Assembly: GCF_003686955.1 (NCBI RefSeq)
Contig: NZ_RCVM01000006.1
Coordinates: 1 to 64,000, forward strand
Reading direction: 5' to 3'
Origin: Streptococcus hillyeri
Lineage (GTDB): Bacteria; Bacillota; Bacilli; Lactobacillales; Streptococcaceae
Length of the DNA stretch: 64,000 nucleotides
Positions within the stretch are counted from its first letter, which is position 1. Each line of letters opens with the position of its first letter. Positions 1 through 8,737 of the stretch are shown here, in pieces. Below the pieces are notes generated by a model. It worked only from the letters and a program-made list of their open reading frames with translations. It was not told the DNA's origin and did not search any database. The translations under genes and the position numbers were made by a program.

Positions 1-79
1 TTATATTTTGTCATAGTAAGGACTCATTTCTAACACAAACGTCTCAGACTTAATTCCACCATAAAAATCCGTTTTAGAC

Positions 80-112
80 TAATTTCCACTTCGAAAGCTA
101 AAGTGGAAATTA
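80..112. repeat. 12-bp perfect inverted repeat upstream of gltX
   Basis: Positions 80-91 (TAATTTCCACTT) are perfectly complementary to 101-112 (AAGTGGAAATTA), with a 9-nt loop. No T-tract follows on either strand, so a simple intrinsic terminator is unlikely. It lies about 50 bp upstream of the gltX -35 and could be an operator or RNA hairpin. The rest of 1-160 shows no gene I can support. Confidence 0.5.
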
Positions 113-163
113 CTTTGGGAAATTACCTTTCCATGTTTCAAATGCGTTTTCTATATAAAATAA

Positions 164-193
164 TTCACCCAAAGTGTCGGAATATGCTATAAT
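164..193 (+). promoter_or_regulatory. gltX promoter
   Basis: Extended -10 TGCTATAAT with TATAAT at 188-193 and a moderate -35 TTCACC at 164-169, 18 bp apart. It lies about 30 bp before the gltX start codon. Confidence 0.65.
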
Positions 194-225
194 ATTAAAG
201 ATTGAAAACTATACAGGAGAAAACA

Positions 226-1680
226 ATGTCTAACGAAATTCGTGTACGTTATGCCCCAAGTCCAACTGGACTATTGCACATCGGGAATGCCCGTACTGCC
301 CTTTTTAACTACCTTTATGCGCGTCATCATGGCGGAACTTTCCTTATTCGTATTGAGGATACGGACCGTAAGCGCCATGTTGAAGATGGTGAGCGTTCGC
401 AACTTGAAAACCTACGCTGGTTAGGGATTGATTGGGATGAAAGTCCAGAAACGCATGAAAACTATCGCCAGTCAGAACGCTTGGAGCTTTATCAAAAATA
501 TATTGACCAACTCTTAGCAGAAGGCAAGGCTTACAAGTCTTATGTGACAGAAGAAGAATTAGCCGCTGAGCGTGAGCGCCAAGAGGCAGCAGGTGAAACA
601 CCGCGCTATATCAATGAATACCTTGGCATGTCTGAAGAAGAAAAAGCAGCCTACATCGCAGAGCGTGAGGCAGCAGGTGTGATTCCAACAGTTCGTTTGG
701 CTGTCAATGAAGCTGGTATCTACAAATGGAATGACATGGTCAAAGGTGAAATCACTTTTGAGGGGGGCAATATCGGTGGTGACTGGGTTATCCAGAAAAA
801 AGATGGTTACCCAACTTATAACTTTGCTGTGGTGATCGATGACCATGACATGCGTATTTCACACGTTATCCGTGGTGATGACCATATTGCTAACACGCCA
901 AAACAATTGATGGTGTACGAAGCTCTTGGTTGGGAAGCGCCAGAATTTGGTCACATGACCCTCATCATCAATTCTGAGACAGGTAAAAAACTCTCAAAAC
1001 GTGACACTAATACGCTTCAATTTATCGAAGATTATCGCAAAAAAGGTTACCTTCCGGAAGCGGTCTTCAACTTCATTGCCCTTCTTGGATGGAACCCAGG
1101 TGGTGAAGATGAGATTTTCTCTCGTGAGCAATTGATTGAGCTCTTTGATGAAAATCGTTTGTCTAAATCACCAGCAGCTTTCGACCAGAAGAAATTGGAT
1201 TGGATGAGCAATGACTACCTTAAAAATGCTGATTTTGAAACGGTATTTGCCCTTTGTAAACCCTTCTTAGAAGCAGCAGGTCGCTTGACAGACAAGGCTG
1301 AAAAATTAGTTGAACTTTATAAACCACAATTGAAATCAGCAGATGAAATTGTTGGTTTGACAGATCTCTTCTTCGCTGATTTCCCAGAATTAACTGAGGC
1401 AGAAAAAGAAGTGATGGCAGGTGAGACTGTTCCAACAGTTCTTGAAGCCTTTAAAGCTAAATTAGAAGCTCTATCTGACGAGGAATTTGTAACAGAAAAT
1501 ATCTTCCCACAAATCAAAGCTGTTCAAAAAGAAACAGGCATCAAAGGGAAAAACCTCTTCATGCCAATCCGTATTGCGGTTTCAGGAGAAATGCACGGTC
1601 CAGAATTGCCAGATACAATTTTCTTGCTTGGTCGTGAAAAAGCGATTAAACATTTGGATAACATGCTAAACAGCTTATAA
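226..1680 (+). CDS. gltX: Glutamyl-tRNA synthetase
   Basis: Charges tRNA-Glu with glutamate. In bacteria of this group, which use GatCAB, it also commonly mischarges tRNA-Gln, and gatCAB is present at 36.5-39.7 kb. The 484-residue product is of usual length for class Ic GluRS. The ATP-binding HIGH motif appears as HIGN near residues 18-21, and the KMSKS loop as [11 protein letters not shown] 226 is chosen because AGGAGA lies 6 bp upstream and the protein then begins [15 protein letters not shown], typical of the family; an in-frame TTG at 202 lacks a better ribosome site. The gene has its own promoter and is followed by a strong terminator, so it looks monocistronic. Confidence 0.97.
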   Translation: MSNEIRVRYAPSPTGLLHIGNARTALFNYLYARHHGGTFLIRIEDTDRKRHVEDGERSQLENLRWLGIDWDESPETHENYRQSERLELYQKYIDQLLAEGKAYKSYVTEEELAAERERQEAAGETPRYINEYLGMSEEEKAAYIAEREAAGVIPTVRLAVNEAGIYKWNDMVKGEITFEGGNIGGDWVIQKKDGYPTYNFAVVIDDHDMRISHVIRGDDHIANTPKQLMVYEALGWEAPEFGHMTLIINSETGKKLSKRDTNTLQFIEDYRKKGYLPEAVFNFIALLGWNPGGEDEIFSREQLIELFDENRLSKSPAAFDQKKLDWMSNDYLKNADFETVFALCKPFLEAAGRLTDKAEKLVELYKPQLKSADEIVGLTDLFFADFPELTEAEKEVMAGETVPTVLEAFKAKLEALSDEEFVTENIFPQIKAVQKETGIKGKNLFMPIRIAVSGEMHGPELPDTIFLLGREKAIKHLDNMLNSL

Positions 1681-1686
1681 TCTTAG

Positions 1687-1716
1687 AAACTCACCTAGAA
1701 AACTGGGTGAGTTTTT
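1687..1716 (+). terminator. gltX intrinsic terminator
   Basis: Nine-bp stem AAACTCACC (1687-1695) / GGTGAGTTT (1706-1714) followed by a T-tract, directly after the gltX stop. Confidence 0.85.
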
Positions 1717-1724
1717 GCTATAAT
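1717..1724 (+). promoter_or_regulatory. Extended -10 promoter for the acyl-CoA synthetase gene
   Basis: TGCTATAAT with TATAAT at 1719-1724, immediately after the gltX terminator. No convincing -35 is visible, consistent with an extended -10 promoter. Confidence 0.55.
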
Positions 1725-1755
1725 TGTGAAAAAAGTATAAAGAAAGCGTACTCTA

Positions 1756-3297
1756 ATGACAGAATTATTTCCTTATCGTTCCATGAATTTGTATCAAAAT
1801 TATCTAGAAGCTAGTCAGGCTTATCCTGATTGTGAAATCATTTTTGATCAACCTGCAATAGCTTTTCCTGAATTGGGGACAGAAACGACTTATCTTGCCA
1901 GTCATGATGCCATCGTTAGGCGTGCAAAACAGCTGGCGCACCTTGGAATTAAAAAATCAGATAAGGTGATTATTTTTAAAGGTCAGGCTTTTGACACTTA
2001 TATGTTGGCTGTTGCAGTCACTTACCTTGGTGCGGTGCCGGTTATGGTTTCTTATCACTTTAACAGCCAAGTTATTTCAGTCTTTGCGGATCGTCTAGAA
2101 AATCCCTTTATCATTTTTGATGATGTGACGGCAGCTGTTGTGGCTGAGGTTGAAAACATTTCTGATGTTCATAAGATTTCAATTGAGAAACTGTTAACAA
2201 CTGATGCTCTTGAAGTATCTTTCAGTCCGCTTCCAGATGATCAGATTGCTTATATCACACATACTTCTGGGACGACTGGAATTCCTAAATTAATTTGTCA
2301 CTCGGCAAATACTATGGGCTGGCGTACAAAATATCAAAAAACCATCCTAAATCATATGCCAGAACGCCGTATTGTTGGTTTTCAAATTTCACCGGTACAT
2401 TCACGTTTTAATATCGGAATGTCCTCTTTGATGATTATGGGCTTCCCGCTTCTTCCTTTGGCAAATACTGACCGCGAAACAGTTGAACGTCTCTTTCTCA
2501 AGTACCAGCCCCAAGCTGTTGAAACTCACCCAAATCATTTTGTACAGTGGGCAACAATCGCACGTGAACATCCAGCAGTTTTTGCAAAGACAAATTATTA
2601 TCACTCAACTTTTGATGCCATTAACAACGCGACCATGTTGGCTTTTCTAGAAGCGTCTGACAATGCGCAAGCCATTTTCCTTCAAATCTACGGTCAAAGT
2701 GAGTGTGGACCAATGATTTTAAAACCTCATACAAGAGAAAGTTTGAAACATTCAAATGCCCGTGATATGGGTGTTGGCTTGGGAGAATTGACCAAAGCGC
2801 GCATTACTGATGACAAGGGAAATTCTTTGCCGGTTGGTCAGGATGGGCACATCCAACTCTTTTCAAGAGGGCGTGCGCTGACCTATTTCAAAGAAGACCA
2901 GCGTTTCCAAGATAATGTTTATGGAGACTGGTGGGATAGTGGCGACTATGGCTGTATGGATGAAGATGGCCATCTTTTCCTTAAGGACAGACAGGTTGAC
3001 CTCATTGATAAAATAGATAGTAACCTCGCACTTGAAGATATGTTACTGGATAAACTGACTTTCTTAGCAGAGGTTGTACTGGTTCGTGATCAACATGGTA
3101 AACCTCAGCCCTTTATTGCTTTGGAAAAAGGCAGAGCAATGGATATGGATGCTTGGTGGCAGGCAGTATCAGAACTTCCGTTCTTGAATGCACCGATTCT
3201 TCTTGATTATGACGAGCTACCACGTACGGCAACCATGAAAATCCAACGATTACAATTAGAAAAAGACTTAAAAGAAGGAAAATACCAAGTTAGTTAA
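1756..3297 (+). CDS. AMP-forming acyl-CoA synthetase/ligase family protein
   Basis: Member of the ANL adenylating superfamily, which activates a carboxylate with ATP to an acyl-adenylate, usually transferred to CoA or a carrier thiol. All main core motifs are visible in the 513 residues: the A3 P-loop-like HTSGTTGIPKL at about 169-180, A5 YGQSECGP, A7 WWDSGDYG, a modified A8 hinge (LKDRQVDLIDKID rather than the common GRxDDxIK), and a C-terminal PRTATMKI with the A10 lysine. There is no carrier, condensation or thioesterase domain and no neighbour with related function. The ribosome site before ATG 1756 is weak. It stands alone between gltX and a bidirectional terminator. The substrate cannot be read from the sequence: a fatty acid, an aromatic acid, or a role in lipid or secondary metabolism are all possible. 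Confidence 0.8.
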   Translation: MTELFPYRSMNLYQNYLEASQAYPDCEIIFDQPAIAFPELGTETTYLASHDAIVRRAKQLAHLGIKKSDKVIIFKGQAFDTYMLAVAVTYLGAVPVMVSYHFNSQVISVFADRLENPFIIFDDVTAAVVAEVENISDVHKISIEKLLTTDALEVSFSPLPDDQIAYITHTSGTTGIPKLICHSANTMGWRTKYQKTILNHMPERRIVGFQISPVHSRFNIGMSSLMIMGFPLLPLANTDRETVERLFLKYQPQAVETHPNHFVQWATIAREHPAVFAKTNYYHSTFDAINNATMLAFLEASDNAQAIFLQIYGQSECGPMILKPHTRESLKHSNARDMGVGLGELTKARITDDKGNSLPVGQDGHIQLFSRGRALTYFKEDQRFQDNVYGDWWDSGDYGCMDEDGHLFLKDRQVDLIDKIDSNLALEDMLLDKLTFLAEVVLVRDQHGKPQPFIALEKGRAMDMDAWWQAVSELPFLNAPILLDYDELPRTATMKIQRLQLEKDLKEGKYQVS

Positions 3298-3303
3298 TAG
3301 TAA

Positions 3304-3334
3304 AAAGGCACTCGGTTAACAAACCGGTGCCTTT
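3304..3334. terminator. Bidirectional terminator between convergent genes
   Basis: Stem AAAGGCAC...CGGTT / AACCG...GTGCCTTT with one bulged base and an AACA loop, A-run on the left and T-run on the right. It serves the ligase gene on + and possibly bioY on -. Confidence 0.75.
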
Positions 3335-3412
3335 AATGATTATATCGTCGAATGAATGAGTTGCAAGTACGGCAAGTTGAAAGCAGAGATGTATTACAAC
3401 AAATTCAAGTGA

Positions 3413-3955
3413 TTATGAATTGCTATTTTTGACAACGTGGCTGTATTTCACAGCAACAAGCGTTGCGACAATTGCTTTTAGGGTGTCTCCTGGGATGAAA
3501 GCTAGGTTTGCCCAGAGTGCAGCATCCAGGGTCATTTCAGTCATATGCGCCAGCCAGATTGCTCCCAAAACATCAACGAATAAAACCCCACCAAGACAAA
3601 TAATAACAAATGTTAGAATGGGATTCTTAGTGGGAAGTTTTGACAATCCAGTTCCGATTAAAAGTGGGACACCAATCCAAGAGACGACATAACCTGCTGT
3701 TGGCCCCATAAGGACTGGAATAGTATTGCTGCCGCCAGAGAAAGCAGGAATGATCGTCCCCAAGAGGAGAAAGAGTAAGACAGAGAGAGTACCGCGTTTG
3801 GCACCTAATAGAACCCCTGCTAACATAATAGCAAGGTTTTGTAGGACAATAGGTACTGGAATGAACCCTAATGGAATACCAGGAATATTACCCAGAATGA
3901 TGATTAGAGTAGCCATCATTGCGATGTAAACTAGATCTCTTACTTTGGTTGACAT
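3413..3955 (-). CDS. bioY: Biotin transporter BioY (ECF S component)
   Basis: Substrate-binding membrane subunit of an energy-coupling-factor biotin importer. The 180-residue protein is almost wholly hydrophobic with about six membrane segments, of normal length for BioY. Family features include an N-terminal AMMATLIIILG segment, PIVLQNLAIMLAGVLLGAKRG and the VLMGPTAGYV loop. The energizing EcfA/EcfT module is not in this window, as expected for group II ECF S components. An AAAGGAG ribosome site lies inside the last codons of the upstream zinc-finger gene, whose stop is only 4 bp away, so the two are cotranscribed. The BirA-type operator at 4296-4325 indicates repression when biotin is plentiful. 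Confidence 0.92.
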   Translation of the reverse strand: MSTKVRDLVYIAMMATLIIILGNIPGIPLGFIPVPIVLQNLAIMLAGVLLGAKRGTLSVLLFLLLGTIIPAFSGGSNTIPVLMGPTAGYVVSWIGVPLLIGTGLSKLPTKNPILTFVIICLGGVLFVDVLGAIWLAHMTEMTLDAALWANLAFIPGDTLKAIVATLVAVKYSHVVKNSNS

Positions 3956-3959
3956 AAAA

Positions 3960-4265
3960 CTAAACTCCTTTAAAATAAATAGAATAATGTGCTTTACAAT
4001 TTGGATTAAAAGGATGATGACAGTTGGGGCAACTACCGGTTTGATAGTCTATAAAATCTAAATAAGTCATACAGTTACCGCACAGAATTGGCTTGCCACT
4101 AGTGACATTGGAAGCTTGAAAATGATGATTTTCCAAACTATCATGGCAATGATAACAAGCGTAGTAATGTTGACAAGTAGCACACTTTAATGCCACTATA
4201 TCACAGGATGTATGATAATGACGACAACGCCCAGCTGAATCTAAATCAAGTCCTTTAATCTCCAT
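3960..4265 (-). CDS. CHY-type zinc finger protein
   Basis: Small 101-residue cysteine/histidine-rich protein matching the zf-CHY family. It has an opening IKGLDLDSAGRCRHYH segment, then a DIVALKCATC core, YYACYHCHD, and two later C-x2-C pairs (CGNC, CPNCHHPF). Such proteins bind several zinc ions; the bacterial versions have no firmly known biochemical role. ATG 4265 is the only possible start: the codon two before it is TGA in frame and there is no ribosome site. The predicted transcription start falls on or next to this ATG, so it may be translated from a leaderless mRNA. It is the first gene of a two-gene unit with bioY behind a biotin-repressor-like operator, which suggests a link to biotin status, but that is inference. 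Confidence 0.8.
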   Translation of the reverse strand: MEIKGLDLDSAGRCRHYHTSCDIVALKCATCQHYYACYHCHDSLENHHFQASNVTSGKPILCGNCMTYLDFIDYQTGSCPNCHHPFNPNCKAHYSIYFKGV

Positions 4266-4272
4266 AAGTCAT

Positions 4273-4301
4273 AGTTTAAAGGTTTTTATCTTCCGTGTCA
4301 A
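4273..4301 (-). promoter_or_regulatory. Promoter of the zf-CHY/bioY unit
   Basis: On the minus strand, perfect -35 TTGACA (4301-4296), 17-bp spacer, -10 TAAACT (4278-4273). The start site is predicted at about 4265-4266, at the ATG itself. The -35 lies inside one half of the operator. Confidence 0.65.
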
Positions 4302-4325
4302 CCTAATTTTAAATATCGGTTAACA
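4296..4325. promoter_or_regulatory. BirA-type biotin operator
   Basis: Half-sites TGTCAACC (4296-4303) and GGTTAACA (4318-4325) are inverted repeats with one mismatch, separated by 14 AT-rich bases. This matches the known bacterial BirA signal of TGTTAACC-like arms with a 14-16 bp spacer. It overlaps the -35 of the promoter driving zf-CHY and bioY, so bound BirA-biotinyl-AMP would block transcription. Confidence 0.75.
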
Positions 4326-4367
4326 AAAACAAAAAGAAAACCTCTGAAAAATGATGCATACAGAGGT
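4325..4367 (-). terminator. Terminator of the NUDIX/kinase unit
   Basis: Read on the minus strand, ACCTCTG (4367-4361) pairs with CAGAGGT (4346-4340) and is followed by a T-rich run, directly downstream of the frameshifted kinase. Confidence 0.7.
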
Positions 4368-4371
4368 AATG

Positions 4372-4999
4372 TTAGTTTTTGGATATAACTATTGTCTGTT
4401 GTTCGATTTGCGACATGATAATATCCGCAGAGTCTTCGTGGGATTTGTAATAAGTTTCATACTGTTGGCGCCTGGCAAGATGTGCTTGTAAGACAAAGTC
4501 AGTTTGTCGGCCTCGGACTTTGGTGTCACGTTCGAGACGGCGATTTAGCTCAGTCTCTTCGTCTGTTACCAGTGCGATGCTCAAGTCAAAAAGTGTCTTA
4601 TTCTAAAAAGCCGGCAGACATTCCCTCGATAATGAGAATAGGTTTACTGCCTTTAAGGATACGGCTAGGCGCCCAAGGTTCATCAATGGTTAAGATGTCC
4701 ATCCCCATTTGTAAGGCTGTGATGTCTCTTTTTAGGCTATTAAGCTCGTGAGATATAGGCATGCTAGCTGTCACTTTTTGATTGGGAAAGGCTTTTGGAG
4801 AAACCAGCTGCCTGAGTTCTCCGTTGATGATATAGGGATCTGTTTCAAGAAGATTTACCTTATCGCTAGGCAGTATCTCCAGCAATTTCTTAGCAAAAGT
4901 GGACTTACCTGCTCCGCCATGTCCGAAAATACGGACAGTGTGCCTTTGACCATCAGAAAGGTAGTTATGGAGATAATCTAGTAGTTCTATTTTGGTCAT
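4372..4999 (-). pseudogene. P-loop uridine kinase-like gene, interrupted by a frameshift
   Basis: The 5' part (4999-4598, 133 codons) begins MTKIELLDYLHNYL and contains Walker A GHGGAGKS at about residues 26-33, ending at TAA with EGMSAGFLE. The continuation, SIALVTDEETELNRRLERDTKVRGRQ onwards, is in another frame down to 4372. Dropping one base near 4600 joins them as FLEKTLFDLSIALVTDEE, giving a roughly 208-residue protein of uridine kinase/phosphoribulokinase type, which would phosphorylate a nucleoside-like substrate. AGGAGG precedes the start and overlaps the end of the NUDIX gene, so the two are cotranscribed. The break could be a true mutation, a sequencing error, or (least likely) programmed; no slippery heptamer or downstream structure was noticed. 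Confidence 0.75.
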
Positions 5000-5008
5000 A
5001 AGTACCTC

Positions 5009-5485
5009 CTAGTTTCCTAGTTGGAAGATTTGGGCAAAATACTCATCCAAAATCAGTTGGTGTTGGGTATTAACGATAGTGATCTGCTTGGTTTCTTCCT
5101 GAGTAAAAAAGCGGAGCTCTAAGGTTTCTTGGTTTGAAAAGGTGCTAATGTCGTAAGGTTCCTTGGCTTCAACCTCATAAACAATTCCGACTGTCTGAGC
5201 GACATCGCCATTGGGGTAAGAATCTTCAAAATTCGTATAGACATTGAGCAGGCGTTTGGGAATAATAGCAATACCAGATTCCTCTTTAAATTCCCTAATT
5301 AACGTATCGACGGAACTTTCACCTAGCTCCATACAGCCACCAAGAAGTCCCCAAGTGCCCTTGTCCCCACGCTTTTGCAGCAAAATAGCTCCGCAGTTAT
5401 CCGTGAGAATACCAGCCGCAAAGGTTAGGAAAATCTTATCGTGTCCAACTTTGGAGCGAATGTATGAAATATAGTCTTGAGTCAT
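5009..5485 (-). CDS. NUDIX hydrolase
   Basis: Hydrolyses a nucleoside diphosphate linked to another moiety. The signature GX5EX7REUXEEXGU is complete: GCMELGE, then seven residues, then REFKEESGI. ATG 5485 is chosen because AGGAGG lies 5 bp upstream, giving MTQDYISYIRSKVGHDK and 158 residues, normal for this family; a longer frame running back to 5620 overlaps tgt and has no ribosome site. Opening residues resemble ADP-ribose/8-oxo-dGTP-type streptococcal NUDIX proteins, but the substrate is not deducible. It is followed 9 bp later by the frameshifted kinase and is separated from tgt by a terminator. Confidence 0.88.
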   Translation of the reverse strand: MTQDYISYIRSKVGHDKIFLTFAAGILTDNCGAILLQKRGDKGTWGLLGGCMELGESSVDTLIREFKEESGIAIIPKRLLNVYTNFEDSYPNGDVAQTVGIVYEVEAKEPYDISTFSNQETLELRFFTQEETKQITIVNTQHQLILDEYFAQIFQLGN

Positions 5486-5518
5486 GAAAGCCTCCTGTAG
5501 TAGTGATGACAGTGTGTT

Positions 5519-5552
5519 AAAAAACGTTTGAGACAAGCAGTGCCCCAAACGT
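5519..5552 (-). terminator. tgt terminator
   Basis: On the minus strand ACGTTTG (5552-5546) pairs with CAAACGT (5530-5524), followed by a T-run, a few bases after the tgt stop. Confidence 0.75.
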
Positions 5553-5558
5553 CGTTGT

Positions 5559-6749
<1,191 letters not shown>

Positions 6750-6824
6750 CTATTCTACCAAAAAGACAGGGGTTTGTCAGTTATCATCAGAAGAAATGAA
6801 AAAGCGAGAAACTGTGGCAGAATG

Positions 6825-6854
6825 TTAGCAGTTTTGAACATTTTGTGATATAAT
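6825..6854 (+). promoter_or_regulatory. pgk promoter
   Basis: Extended -10 TGATATAAT (TATAAT 6849-6854) with a weaker -35 TTAGCA at 6825-6830, 18 bp apart. Confidence 0.65.
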
Positions 6855-6888
6855 GAACGAGTAAACTAAAAATTTAAGGAGCTTACTA

Positions 6889-8085
6889 ATGGCTAAATTG
6901 ACTGTTAAAGACGTAGAACTTAAAGGTAAAAAAGTTCTTGTCCGTGTTGACTTTAACGTGCCTTTGAAAGATGGTGTTATCACAAACGATAACCGTATCT
7001 CTGCGGCACTTCCAACAATCAAATACATCATCGAACAAGGTGGTCGTGCAATCCTCTTCTCACACCTTGGACGTGTGAAAGAAGAAGCTGATAAAGCTGG
7101 TAAATCACTTGCACCAGTAGCTGCTGATTTGGCTGCTAAACTTGGTCAAGAGGTTGCTTTCCCAGGAGCTACTCGTGGTGCTGAATTAGAAGCAGCTATC
7201 GACGCTCTTGAAGATGGGCAAGTTCTCTTGGTTGAAAACACTCGTTTTGAAGATGTTGACGGCAAAAAAGAATCTAAAAATGACGAAGAGCTTGGTAAAT
7301 ACTGGGCATCACTTGGTGATGGTATCTTCGTAAACGATGCATTCGGTACTGCTCACCGTGCGCACGCATCAAACGTTGGTATCTCAGCAAACGTTGAAAA
7401 AGCAGTTGCTGGTTTCCTTCTTGAAAACGAAATTGCTTACATCCAAGAAGCTGTTGAAACTCCAGAACGTCCATTCGTGGCTATCCTTGGTGGTTCAAAA
7501 GTTTCAGATAAAATCGGTGTTATCGAAAACCTTCTTGAAAAAGCTGATAAAGTCCTTATCGGTGGTGGTATGACTTACACCTTCTACAAAGCACAAGGTA
7601 TCGAAATCGCTAACTCACTTGTTGAAGAAGACAAATTGGATGTTGCGAAAGCACTTCTTGAAAAAGCAAATGGTAAACTTGTCCTGCCAGTTGACTCAAA
7701 AGAAGCTGACTCATTCGCAGGTTACACAACTGTTCGCGATACTGAAGGTGAAGCTGTTTCTGAAGGCTTCCTTGGTCTTGACATCGGTCCAAAATCTATC
7801 GCTAAATTTGACGAAGCATTGACTGGTGCAAAAACAGTTGTATGGAACGGTCCTATGGGTGTCTTTGAAAACCCAGACTTCCAAGCTGGTACAATCGGTG
7901 TGATGGATGCTATCGTTAAACAACCAGGCGTGAAATCAATCATCGGTGGTGGTGACTCAGCAGCAGCTGCTATCAACCTTGGTCGTGCAGACAAATTCTC
8001 ATGGATTAGTACGGGCGGAGGCGCAAGTATGGAATTGTTAGAGGGTAAAGTTTTACCAGGTCTTTCTGCATTGACAGAAAAATAG
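6889..8085 (+). CDS. pgk: Phosphoglycerate kinase
   Basis: Glycolytic enzyme making ATP and 3-phosphoglycerate from 1,3-bisphosphoglycerate. The 398-residue length and motifs are canonical: RVDFNVPLK near the N-terminus, SHLGR, the [17 protein letters not shown] region, and C-terminal [10 protein letters not shown] and [14 protein letters not shown] for nucleotide binding. AAGGAG precedes ATG 6889. Codon use is strongly biased, as in highly expressed genes. A short strong terminator follows at once, then two degenerate copies of this gene's 3' end (8126-8222 and 8467-8562). Confidence 0.98.
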   Translation: MAKLTVKDVELKGKKVLVRVDFNVPLKDGVITNDNRISAALPTIKYIIEQGGRAILFSHLGRVKEEADKAGKSLAPVAADLAAKLGQEVAFPGATRGAELEAAIDALEDGQVLLVENTRFEDVDGKKESKNDEELGKYWASLGDGIFVNDAFGTAHRAHASNVGISANVEKAVAGFLLENEIAYIQEAVETPERPFVAILGGSKVSDKIGVIENLLEKADKVLIGGGMTYTFYKAQGIEIANSLVEEDKLDVAKALLEKANGKLVLPVDSKEADSFAGYTTVRDTEGEAVSEGFLGLDIGPKSIAKFDEALTGAKTVVWNGPMGVFENPDFQAGTIGVMDAIVKQPGVKSIIGGGDSAAAAINLGRADKFSWISTGGGASMELLEGKVLPGLSALTEK

Positions 8086-8100
8086 GCCTTGAAGGCTAGA

Positions 8101-8126
8101 AAAAAGAGACGCAGGTCTCTTTTTTC
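8101..8126 (+). terminator. pgk terminator
   Basis: A-run, stem AGAGAC (8105-8110) / GTCTCT (8115-8120) with GCAG loop, then a T-run. Confidence 0.9.
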
Positions 8127-8222
8127 TGTACATCGCGTAGAGTTTCTACGAAGCAGTGCGAGTTAGAAAATCTAGCAAGGTATAAAGTTCTCCCTGGACT
8201 TGCAGCATTAACTGAAAAATAG
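8126..8222 (+). repeat. Degenerate copy of the pgk 3' end (copy 2)
   Basis: Bases 8179-8222 would read KVLPGLAALTEK-stop, almost the true pgk ending [16 protein letters not shown] at 8085. The segment before it (8135-8178) shows weaker similarity to the preceding pgk codons and strong similarity to copy 3 at 8467. Confidence 0.7.
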
Positions 8223-8229
8223 GCGGTAA

Positions 8230-8335
8230 GTCAGAAATCTTTGATTTCGTAGACGCACCCCCGCAAGGCTGAATAGGTTGGTCACAAATGAAATGAAGTG
8301 AACTGCTATTCAGCTACTGCGTTCAAAAATGAAGG
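8230..8335 (+). repeat. Partial hairpin-chain repeat (family A)
   Basis: Contains GAAATCtttGATTTC, the CCCCGCAAGG block and a long-range stem GCTGAATAG / CTATTCAGC, in the same order as family-A repeat bases 11924-12010 but with different paired bases. No coding sequence is seen here. Confidence 0.55.
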
Positions 8336-8338
8336 CTA

Positions 8339-8467
8339 GAGGTTGGGCAAGACTCAAATTTCCGCCTTGCTGTTAAAAATTGAACAAAATAAAATGGCTT
8401 AGAATCAACGTTTTTTGACGACGTTACTCTAAGTCATTTGCTATTTTTAGACTTTTTGCCCAGCCTC
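8339..8467. repeat. Intergenic element bounded by 12-bp inverted repeats
   Basis: GAGGTTGGGCAA (8339-8350) pairs with TTGCCCAGCCTC (8456-8467), with one G-T pair. Inside is a second hairpin: CTTAGA (8398-8403) / TCTAAG (8428-8433) and AACGT (8407-8411) / ACGTT (8421-8425). No reading frame is supported. Streptococci carry many small repeats whose ends read like this, but I cannot name the family. Confidence 0.6.
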
Positions 8468-8562
8468 TGTGCATGGCGTAGAGTTTCTGTGACGCGTAGC
8501 GAACTAGAAAATCTGGCAAGGTGTAAAGTATTACCAGATTGGCAGATCTTGCTGAAAAATAG
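8467..8562 (+). repeat. Degenerate copy of the pgk 3' end (copy 3)
   Basis: Same layout as copy 2: the shared lead CTGT-CAT-GCGTAGAGTTTCT, then AGAAAATCTGGCAAGG, then a decayed KVLP...TEK-like tail ending in GAAAAATAG. A terminator-like hairpin follows at 8570-8597, mirroring the layout after the true pgk. Confidence 0.6.
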
Positions 8563-8569
8563 GAGATTT

Positions 8570-8597
8570 AAAGAGGGGTTACGGCCTCTCTTTGTTT
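8570..8597 (+). terminator. Weak terminator-like hairpin
   Basis: AGAGG (8572-8576) pairs with CCTCT (8585-8589), followed by a T-rich run. It sits after pgk fossil copy 3, as the real terminator sits after pgk. Confidence 0.4.
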
Positions 8598-8737
8598 ATA
8601 CAATTATGTTATACTGATGGCAAGACGTGCTATTTCTAATTTATCTATTCTGTATTGCAATAAAAATATAAGACTAGTAATATTTGAGCGCTATAAAAAT
8701 AATAACTGTTTACAACAAAGAGAAAAGAGATTTGAGT

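Noticed and set aside
1..20. Possible start of a minus-strand gene (ATGACAAAATATAA on the minus strand) at the left edge
   Set aside because: No ribosome site upstream and only a few codons are visible, so it cannot be supported.
4598..4610. Programmed frameshift in the kinase-like gene
   Set aside because: No slippery heptamer, internal SD or downstream pseudoknot was noticed; a plain indel is the simpler reading.
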